Below are positions 44,401-56,400 of a DNA stretch of 64,000 nt, piece after piece. Below the pieces are notes generated by a model. It worked only from the letters and a program-made list of their open reading frames with translations, had not been told where the DNA came from and did not search any database. This DNA is from Mya arenaria (lineage: Eukaryota > Mollusca > Bivalvia > Myida > Myidae). The stretch lies in assembly GCF_026914265.1 (NCBI RefSeq), contig NC_069135.1:6341001-6405000 (forward strand). The letters are read 5' to 3'. The position numbers and the translations under genes were made by a program. Position 1 is the first letter of the stretch; each line of letters starts with the position of its first letter.

Positions 44401-47400
44401 CACATACCTGATGTACTACTACACTACCAACACATACCTGATGTACTACTACACTACCATCACATACCTGATGTACTACTACACTACCATCACATACCTG
44501 ATGTACTACTACACTACCATCACATACCTGATGTACTACTACACTACCATCACATACCTGATGTACTGCTACACTACCATCACATACCTGATGTACTGCT
44601 ACACTACCATCACATACCTGATGCACTACTACACTACCAACACATACCTGATGTACTACTACACTACCAACACATACCTGATGCACTACTACACTACCAA
44701 CACATACCTGATGTACCACTACACTACCATCACATACCTGATGTACTACTACACTACCAACACATAACTGATGCACTACTACACTACCATCACATACCTG
44801 ATGCACTACTACACTACCATCACATACCTGATGCACTACTACACTACTATCACATACCTGATGTACCACTAAACTACCATCACATACCTGATGTACTACT
44901 ACACTACCAACACATACCTGATGTACTACTACACTATCAACACATACCTGATGTACTACTACACTACCATCACATACCTGATGTACTACTACACTATCAA
45001 CACATACCTGATGTACCACTACACTACCATCACATACCTGATGTACTACTACACTATCAACACATACCTGATGCACTACTACACTACCATCACATACCTG
45101 ATGTACTACTACACTATCAACACATACCTGATGTACCACTACACTACCATCACATACCTGATGTACTACTACACTATCAACACATACCTGATGTACCACT
45201 ACACTACCAACACATACCTGATGTACTACTACACTACCATCACATACCTGATGTACTACTACACTACCAACACATACCTGATGTACTACTACACTACCAA
45301 CACATAACTGATGCACTACTACACTACCATCACATAACTGATGAACTGCTACACTACCATCACATAACTGATGTACTACTACACTACCATCACATACCTG
45401 ATGTACTACTACACTACCATCACATAACTGATGAACTGCTACACTACCATCACATACCTGATGTACTACTACACTACCATCACATACCTGATGTACTACT
45501 ACACTACCATCACATACCTGATGTACTACTACACTACCATCACATACCTGATGTACTACTACACTATCAACACATACCTGATGTACTACTACACTACCAT
45601 CACATACCTGATGTACTATTACACTACCATCACATACCTGATGTACTACTACACTACCATCACATACCTGATGTACTATTACACTATCAACACATACCTG
45701 ATGTACTACTACACTACCATCACATACCTGATGTACTACTACACTATCAACACATACCTGATGTACGACTACACTATCAACACATACCTGATGTACGACT
45801 ACACTACCATCACATACCTGATGTACTACTACACTACCATCACATACCTGATGTACCACTACACTACCATCACATACCTGATGTACCACTACACTACCAA
45901 CACATACCTGATGTACCACTACACTACCAACACATACCTGATGTACCACTACACTACCATCACATACCTGATGTACCACTACACTACCAACACATACCTG
46001 ATGTACCACTACACTACCAACACATACCTGATGTACTACTACACTACCATCACATACCTGATGTACTACTACACTACCATCACATACCTGATGTACTACT
46101 ACACTATCAACACATACCTGATGTACTACTACACTACCATCACATACCTGATGTACCACTACACTACCATCACATACCTGATGTACCACTACACTACCAT
46201 CACATACCTGATGTACTACTACACTACCATCACATACCTGATGTACTACTACACTACCATCACATACCTGATGTACTACTACACTACCAACACATACCTG
46301 ATGTACTACTACACTACCAACACATACCTGATGTACCACTACACTACCAACACATACCTGATGTACTACTACACTACCAACACATACCTGATGTACTACT
46401 ACACTACCATCACATACCTGATGTACTACTACACTACCATCACATACCTGATGTACCACTACACTACCATCACATACCTGATGTACCACTACACTATCAA
46501 CACATACCTGATGTACTACTACACTACCATCACATACCTGATGTACTACTACACTACCAACACATACCTGATGTACTACTACACTACCAACACATACCTG
46601 ATGTACTACTACACTACCAACACATACCTGATGTACTACTACACTATCAACACATACCTGATGTACTACTACACTATCAACACATACCTGATGTACTACT
46701 ACACTACCATCACATACCTGATGTACTACTACACTACCATCACATACCTGATGTACCACTACACTACCATCACATAACTGATGTACTACTACACTACCAT
46801 CACATACCTGATGTACTACTACACTACCATCACATAACTGATGTACTACTACACTACCATCACATACCTGATGTACTACTACACTATCAACACATACCTG
46901 ATGCACTACTACACTACCAACACATACCTGATGTACCACTACACTACCATCACATACCTGATGTACTACTACACTACCATCACATAACTGATGAACTGCT
47001 ACACTACCATCACATAACTGATGAACTGCTACACTACCATCACATAACTGATGAACTACTACACTATCAACACATACCTGATGTACTACTACACTACCAA
47101 CACATAACTGATGAACTACTACACTATCAACACATACCTGATGTACTACTACACTACCAACACATAACTGATGAACTGCTACACTACCATCACATACCTG
47201 ATGTACTACTACACTACCATCACATAACTGATGAACTGCTACACTACCATCACATACCTGATGTACTACTACACTACCATCACATACCTGATGTACTACT
47301 ACACTACCATCACATACCTGATGTACTACTACACTACCATCACATACCTGATGTACTACTACACTATCAACACATACCTGATGTACTACTACACTACCAT

Positions 47401-50400
47401 CACATACCTGATGTACTATTACACTACCATCACATACCTGATGTACTACTACACTACCAACACATAACTGATGAACTGCTACACTACCATCACATACCTG
47501 ATGTACCACTACACTACCATCACATACCTGATGTACTACTACACTACCATCACATACCTGATGTACTACTACACTACCATCACATACCTGATGTACTACT
47601 ACACTACCAACACATACCTGATGTACTACTACACTATCAACACATACCTGATGTACTACTACACTACCATCACATACCTGATGTACTACTACACTACCAA
47701 CACATACCTGATGTACTACTACACTATCAACACATACCTGATGTACTACTACACTACCAACACATACCTGATGTACTACTACACTACCAACACATACCTG
47801 ATGTACTACTACACTATCAACACATACCTGATGTACTACTACACTATCAACACATACCTGATGTACCACTACACTACCATCACATACCTGATGTACTACT
47901 ACACTACCATCACATACCTGATGTACCACTACACTACCATCACATACCTGATGTACCACTACACTACCATCACATACCTGATGCACTACTACACTACCAT
48001 CACATACCTGATGAACTGCTACACTACCATCACATAACTGATGAACTGCTACACTACCATCACATACCTGATGCACTACTACACTACCATCACATAACTG
48101 ATGCACTACTACACTACCATCACATAACTGATGAACTGCTACACTACCATCACATAACTGATGAACTGCTACACTACCATCACATAACTGATGCACTGCT
48201 ACACTACCATCACATAACTGATGAACTACTACACTACCATCACATAACTGATGCACTGCTACACTACCATCACATAACTGATGAACTGCTACACTACCAT
48301 CACATAACTGATGAACTGCTACACTACCATCACATAACTGATGAACTGCTACACTACCATCACATAACTGATGAACTGCTACACTACCATCACATAACTG
48401 ATGAACTGCTACACTACCATCACATAACTGATGAACTGCTACACTACCATCACATAACTGATGAACTGCTACACTACCATCACATAACTGATGAACTGCT
48501 ACACTACCATCACATAACTGATGAACTGCTACACTACCATCACATAACTGATGAACTGCTACACTACCATCACATAACTGATGAACTACTACACTACCAT
48601 CACATACCTGATGTACTACTACACTACCATCACATACCTGATGTACTACTACACTACCATCACATACCTGATGTACTACTACACTACCATCACATAACTG
48701 ATGAACTACTACACTACCATCACATAACTGATGAACTGCTACACTACCATCACATAACTGATGAACTGCTACACTACCATCACATAACTGATGAACTGCT
48801 ACACTACCATCACATAACTGATGAACTGCTACACTACCATCACATAACTGATGAACTACTACACTACCATCACATAACTGATGAACTGCTACACTACCAT
48901 CACATAACTGATGAACTGCTACACTACCATCACATAACTGATGAACTGCTACACTACCATCACATAACTGATGAACTGCTACACTACCATCACATAACTG
49001 ATGAACTACTACACTACCATCACATACCTGATGTACTACTACACTACCATCACATACCTGATGTACCACTACACTACCATCACATACCTGATGTACCACT
49101 ACACTACCATCACATACCTGATGTACTGCTACACTACCAACACATAACTGATGAACTGCTACACTACCATCACATACCTGATGTACTACTACACTACCAT
49201 CACATACCTGATGTACTACTACACTACCATCACATACCTGATGTACTACTACACTATCAACACATACCTGATATACTACTACACTACCAACACATACCTG
49301 ATGTACTACTACACTATCAACACATAACTGATGTACTACTACACTACCATCACATAACTGATGCACTACTACACTACCATCACATACCTGATGTACTACT
49401 ACACTACCATCACATAACTGATGAACTGCTACACTACCATCACATACCTGATGTACTACTACACTACCATCACATACCTGATGTACTACTACACTACCAT
49501 CACATACCTGATGTAGTACTACACTATCAACACATACCTGATGTACTACTACACTACCAACACATACCTGATGTACCACTACACTACCATCACATACCTG
49601 ATGTACTACTACACTACCATCACATAACTGATGAACTGCTACACTACCATCACATACCTGATGTACTACTACACTACCATCACATACCTGATGTACTACT
49701 ACACTACCATCACATACCTGATGTACTACTACACTATCAACACATACCTGATATACTACTACACTACCAACACATACCTGATGTACTACTACACTACCAT
49801 CACATAACTGATGTACTACTACACTATCAACACATACCTGATGAACTGCTACACTACCATCACATAACTGATGCACTACTACACTACCATCACATACCTG
49901 ATGTACTACTACACTACCATCACATAACTGATGAACTGCTACACTACCATCACATACCTGATGTACTACTACACTACCATCACATACCTGATGTAGTACT
50001 ACACTATCAACACATACCTGATGTACTACTACACTACCAACACATACCTGATGTACTACTACACTACCATCACATAACTGATGAACTGCTACACTACCAT
50101 CACATAACTGATGCACTACTACACTACCATCACATACCTGATGTACTACTACACTACCATCACATACCTGATGTACTACTACACTACCATCACATACCTG
50201 ATGTACTACTACACTACCATCACATACCTGATGTACTACTACACTACCATCACATACCTGATGTAGTACTACACTATCAACACATACCTGATGTACTACT
50301 ACACTACCATCACATACCTGATGTACCACTACACTACCATCACATACCTGATGTACTACTACACTACCATCACATACCTGATGTACTACTACACTACCAT

Positions 50401-53400
50401 CACATACCTGATGTACTACTACACTACCAACACATACCTGATGTACTACTACACTATCAACACATACCTGATGTACTACTACACTACCATCACATACCTG
50501 ATGTACTACTACACTACCAACACATACCTGATGTACTACTACACTATCAACACATACCTGATGTACTACTACACTACCAACACATACCTGATGTACTACT
50601 ACACTACCAACACATACCTGATGTACTACTACACTATCAACACATACCTGATGTACTACTACACTATCAACACATACCTGATGTACCACTACACTACCAT
50701 CACATACCTGATGTACTACTACACTACCATCACATACCTGATGTACCACTACACTACCATCACATACCTGATGTACCACTACACTACCATCACATACCTG
50801 ATGCACTACTACACTACCATCACATACCTGATGAACTGCTACACTACCATCACATAACTGATGAACTGCTACACTACCATCACATACCTGATGCACTACT
50901 ACACTACCATCACATAACTGATGCACTACTACACTACCATCACATAACTGATGAACTGCTACACTACCATCACATAACTGATGAACTGCTACACTACCAT
51001 CACATAACTGATGCACTGCTACACTACCATCACATAACTGATGAACTACTACACTACCATCACATAACTGATGAACTGCTACACTACCATCACATAACTG
51101 ATGAACTGCTACACTACCATCACATAACTGATGAACTGCTACACTACCATCACATAACTGATGAACTGCTACACTACCATCACATAACTGATGAACTGCT
51201 ACACTACCATCACATAACTGATGAACTGCTACACTACCATCACATAACTGATGAACTGCTACACTACCATCACATAACTGATGAACTGCTACACTACCAT
51301 CACATAACTGATGAACTGCTACACTACCATCACATAACTGATGTACCACTACACTACCATCACATACCTGATGTACCACTACACTACCATCACATAACTG
51401 ATGAACTACTACACTACCATCACATACCTGATGTACTACTACACTACCATCACATACCTGATGTACCACTACACTACCATCACATACCTGATGTACCACT
51501 ACACTACCATCACATACCTGATGTACTGCTACACTACCAACACATAACTGATGAACTGCTACACTACCATCACATACCTGATGTACTACTACACTACCAT
51601 CACATACCTGATGAACTGCTACACTACCATCACATACCTGATGTACTACTACACTACCATCACATACCTGATGTACTACTACACTACCATCACATACCTG
51701 ATGTACTACTACACTATCAACACATACCTGATATACTACTACACTACCAACACATACCTGATGTACTACTACACTACCATCACATAACTGATGTACTACT
51801 ACACTATCAACACATACCTGATGAACTGCTACACTACCATCACATAACTGATGCACTACTACACTACCATCACATACCTGATGTACTACTACACTACCAT
51901 CACATAACTGATGAACTGCTACACTACCATCACATACCTGATGTACTACTACACTACCATCACATACCTGATGTACTACTACACTACCATCACATACCTG
52001 ATGTAGTACTACACTATCAACACATACCTGATGTACTACTACACTACCAACACATACCTGATGTACTACTACACTACCATCACATAACTGATGAACTGCT
52101 ACACTACCATCACATAACTGATGCACTACTACACTACCATCACATACCTGATGTACTACTACACTACCATCACATACCTGATGTACTACTACACTACCAT
52201 CACATACCTGATGTACTACTACACTACCATCACATACCTGATGTACTACTACACTACCATCACATACCTGATGTACTACTACACTACCATCACATAACTG
52301 ATGAACTGCTACACTACCATCACATAACTGATGTACTACTACACTACCATCACATACCTGATGTACTACTACACTACCATCACACAACTGATGAACTGCT
52401 ACACTATCATCACATAACTGATGTACTACTACACTACCATCACATACCTGATGTACTACTACACTACCATCACATAACTGATGAACTGCTACACTACCAT
52501 CACATACCTGATGAACTGCTACACTACCATCACATAACTGATGAACTGCTACACTACCATCACTTACCTGGTGCACTACTACAGCTCCAAAGCCAAGGCC
52601 ATTGAGCATCATGTTCATCATCTCACGAACATGAATGTGGATGAACACATCTGGGACCAGCAGTACTGCCTTGTAGAGCTGAACAAACAAGGAGGGAGGT
52701 TTTAAGTAAAAGTGAGAACTTTTGCAAGAAATAACAGTATGCATGCCATAGATATACAAAGTAAAGAAGATGTTTAAAATAATTTGGGGAGTAAACAAAA
52801 TTGAAACACTACTTGTACGTGGAGATGTACATATAAGCTACTTTTTGAGCCTTATGTCATCCAGGTAAGTGTATGTTGGAGGTGAATGTATGGGCCACTT
52901 TTTGAGCACTATGTCTATCTGGTATGTGAACATTGGAGGTTGCGTATGGGCAACTTTTTGAGCACTATGTCATCCAGGTTTGTGTACGTTGGAGGTGTAC
53001 GTATAGGCTACTTTTTTTAGCACTATGTCATCCATGTTTGTGTACATTGGAGGTGTATGTATGGGCTACTTTTTGAGCACTATGTTACTTAGATAAGTGT
53101 ACATTGGAGGTGTACTTTTGGGCTGCTTTTTGAACACTATGTCATCCAGGTTTGTGTTCGTTAATGGTGTATGTATGGGCTACTTTTTGAGCACTATGTC
53201 ATCCAGGTTTGTATTCGTTAATGGTGTATGTATGGGCTACTTTTTCAGCACCTTGTCACTCAGGTAAGTATACATTGGAGGTGCACATATAGCTATTTTT
53301 TGAGACATTTTTCATCCAGATATGAGTATATATTGTAAAAGTTTGAAATGACATCCACAATATCAAGATGAATTGAGATTAATTAAAATATCTTTAAATA

Positions 53401-56400
53401 CAAGTTTAAACAGACTGGAAACCAGATGGTCCCAAAATCAACATATACTGTAAAGCATGGAATTGCCATTCAAGGCAGTATGAGGACGATACTACATCCT
53501 TTTACATGAATAAAACAATAACAAGAGCTAGTGATGTTCCGATGATCGATTATAATCGAAAATCGATTGGTTGGGCCTGAAATCGGCGACAATCGATAGT
53601 ATTTAGTTATAATCGATTATCGAAAAAGATTTTTTTTTATATTAGTTAGTGTTCAGATGTTATCTTTAACAAAATGGCTGATGAAAGCCACAATGAGCAA
53701 GAAAATGAACTATTTTTTATACAACAACACTTAATAACTTCAATCATAGACATAAGGTATATGCATATAATACTGTACATGAATAAAACTACAACTCAGG
53801 TACTATCTAGTATTTTAAAAACCGATTGTACCAGGGCTTTTTCACTTTCTTTGCTTGGGGCCGAAATTAGGCTACTTCACAATTGAGAAAAATTGAATAT
53901 TTTCACAATTTCCAGATATTTTTTTCACAATTCCCAGATATTTTTCCCAACAAGGAAGATCTTACTTCAAAAATTTACAATAAAAATTTGTTCTGTTTTA
54001 GCAAATTATTCTTTCGTAATCTTTTAAGTTAACAACAGAAGAATGCTGTATAATTTAAATGTTATTCGAGGACCAATTAGTCCATATATTGTTATCAATT
54101 CTTTCCCTCGATTTAGAATCAACTCTATGAAGAATAAAACTGATCTCTCTCCCTCTTTTGTCATTGCGTCATGTTAAAAAAGCGAAGTCAAAGACATGAT
54201 TTCTCCCCAAATAAGATCTACATGTGTATCAATTGGAAGTCCATACATTTAAGACTTTTCAAGCTTGACCCTGTGGAGTGTTTGTACACAATTCATATTA
54301 AAAAGGTCATAATTGAAAAATATTCAGCTAGAAGTAGACTCACATACATGCAAAATATGAGCCTGTTTTTTGTAACATAAGTTTCATATGGATACCTTGA
54401 CCCATTATATTATATGCAAGATAGAGTTATCTAACTTGATTAATTAAGAAGGTTGGGTGGTTGAGTACCATTGCATAAAGTATAAATGCAATACATCAAG
54501 TAGTTGCTTAACCTATGTGTGCTTACATGCTAAACCATAACCAGAATTTCTAAGTCAAATAATAAAGGCCCATTATTTGCATTTTATTCAAATAAGTGTT
54601 ATCTAACTTCATTAATTTAGTAGGTTACATAGTTAGGAACAAATATCCGAAGTTTCAATGCAATAAAGATACTGAGATAATGACTTACATGCAAAACCTT
54701 AACCAAGGTGTGACGCCAGGGTGAGTAGTATAGCTCTTCTTCGAATAGTGGAGCTAAAATATGAGGAAAATAATAGCTCCTTTTACATGAATAAAAGAAT
54801 CAAAAATAAGCGTTTTAGCAACTCGCTGTCATTTTAAGCAGAGTTTCGAAAGTTTCCATCAATCAATTTCAGCATTTATGATGACAGATCTGTGTTTCGC
54901 AGCAGTTTTCTGCAATGTCTTTGAAAGATGCATGTGTTTTAAGCGATGTGATACATTGGTAACTAGGTAAGTTACAATGCATTGTTCAATTTAATGTAAG
55001 TTTTTGACATTTTCTTTTTTTCTTGCACTTGTATCATCTGGTGTCTAGTCCCTTTAAATTGAATTTCATTAACAATTTATAAATCAACCACAACTTGTAA
55101 GTGTATGTTAAACTAGACCTCTCTTATATCTCTTAGCCTTATTTTAAACTTTCAATTTAGAGCTATCACTAAATGAGATGAATTACCCCAAAAAGCCGAA
55201 TCAGTAAAATATTCAGAAATCCCACATAAAAATGGCAATGCTGTGGATACGGTTATGGTTCATGCTTCCTCTCATTGTGCTTAATCATTGTATAAAGTTT
55301 AATAAAATTCTACCAGTAGTTTCCAAGCTCTAGACAAGAATAAGTTACAAAGGGCAATAACTCTGTAATTAGCTGAAATAGTTATGCTTGTACTCTGCTT
55401 GGCATATTGTTAGTGTGTGTATACTGTGTGATAAATTACGTCATATATGCTACTTCAGAAGGCAACATTTTGCTTAAAGTAAAGACTTAAATCAAAGATA
55501 ACTTTTCTTTTACTACACCATTTTAATTATTTTTTTCATTTTTCAGTCATTTTAGACTGTGCTATGTTTCATTTAAAATGGTGAATAAATAGGAAAGTTA
55601 TCTTTATTTTAAGTCTTCATTCAAATAAAAAATATTGCCTTCCGACGTAGCATTTATGACCCAATTTGTCACGTGCTATACACACACTGATTGTGCTTAT
55701 CATTGTTTGAAGTTTAATTAAATTCAAACAAGTGTTTTTCAAGTTATGCTTTGGACAAGGAAATTTCAAGGGACAGACCACAGAGCCACCACAGCTTAAC
55801 TCCAAAATACCCGCTAAGGGGCATGATAAGGTCTGCCCAAGCTAATTAAAGATCAAGTTTACTTGGTCACACAAGGAAGCTTGAAGAGTCAAGTTAACTT
55901 AGTCACACAAGGAAGAAATTGCCCATACCATTAGACAATTATCATTCTCTCCCAAAATCTATAAAAAGACAATAAACTGATCTTAAGTGGTTTAACAATT
56001 GTTTCGGAAACTTTGTGGACATAATGTCAAAAGGTACCAAAGCACAGAGTGGTTTGAAACAGGCATTTAAGTCGTACAATTTCTTCTCCAAACAATTAGC
56101 AAACCCTTCATATCCAAAGATAATGATGCCATTAAGTTTACTTTGAGATCTTTGAGAGGGATATCGAGCATGTCCTGCATAACAGTTCCCCAGATGTCCT
56201 GGAGGTCAGCCATTATTGAGGTCAGTGTGCCAGATGGGCCGGGATGTACGTTCAGGTGACCCCGTGCCATTGGCCACTGGATGTTGTATCCAGTCCCTGG
56301 CTGTACGTATAGGGCCTGCAAAATAGATGCACCTCACTCAAAGACCTTGCTACAATCTAAACCTCAGCACACATTATTGTCTTTTGACATTTAATTGCCT

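Larger units (their letters stand above)
35404..52582 (-). repeat. 30-bp minisatellite, about 572 units, derived from the ACTR8 exon 6/intron 6 junction
   Basis: On the ACTR8 strand the unit is GTAGTAGTRCAYCAG followed by GTATGTGATGGTAGT. The first half is the end of exon 6 (VVVHQ) and the second is the start of the intron with its splice donor. Period is exactly 30 bp from 35404 to about 42958 and again to 52582, with one +3 nt unit at about 42959-42961. Common variants change the intron half to GTGTTGGTAGT or GTGTTGATAGT, or the donor to CAGTTATG. In the ACTR8 frame it reads as decapeptides such as VVVHQVCDGS and VAVHQLCDGS. The left end is sharp: unique intron resumes at 35403. The array takes up 27% of the window. 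Confidence 0.98.

Noticed and set aside
35389-52100. Plus-strand frames of the array (HIPDVLLHYQ and TYLMYYYTTN type peptides)
   Set aside because: These are complements of the 30-bp unit. They are broken wherever a unit carries ATAACTG or another change, and have no gene features.
35404-52582. CRISPR array
   Set aside because: The units are contiguous 30-bp repeats with no unique spacers, inside an intron of an animal gene.
35396-52798. Giant minus-strand frames of 2,586 and 3,156 codons as independent repeat-protein genes
   Set aside because: They are the ARP8 reading frame running through the intron array. There is no separate start context, and the flanking exons 6 and 7 splice cleanly without the array.
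53674-53886. MADESHNEQENELFF frame as a host gene
   Set aside because: It is 70 codons in a repeat-rich stretch next to a hAT-like end, with no conserved domain. At most it is a transposase start.
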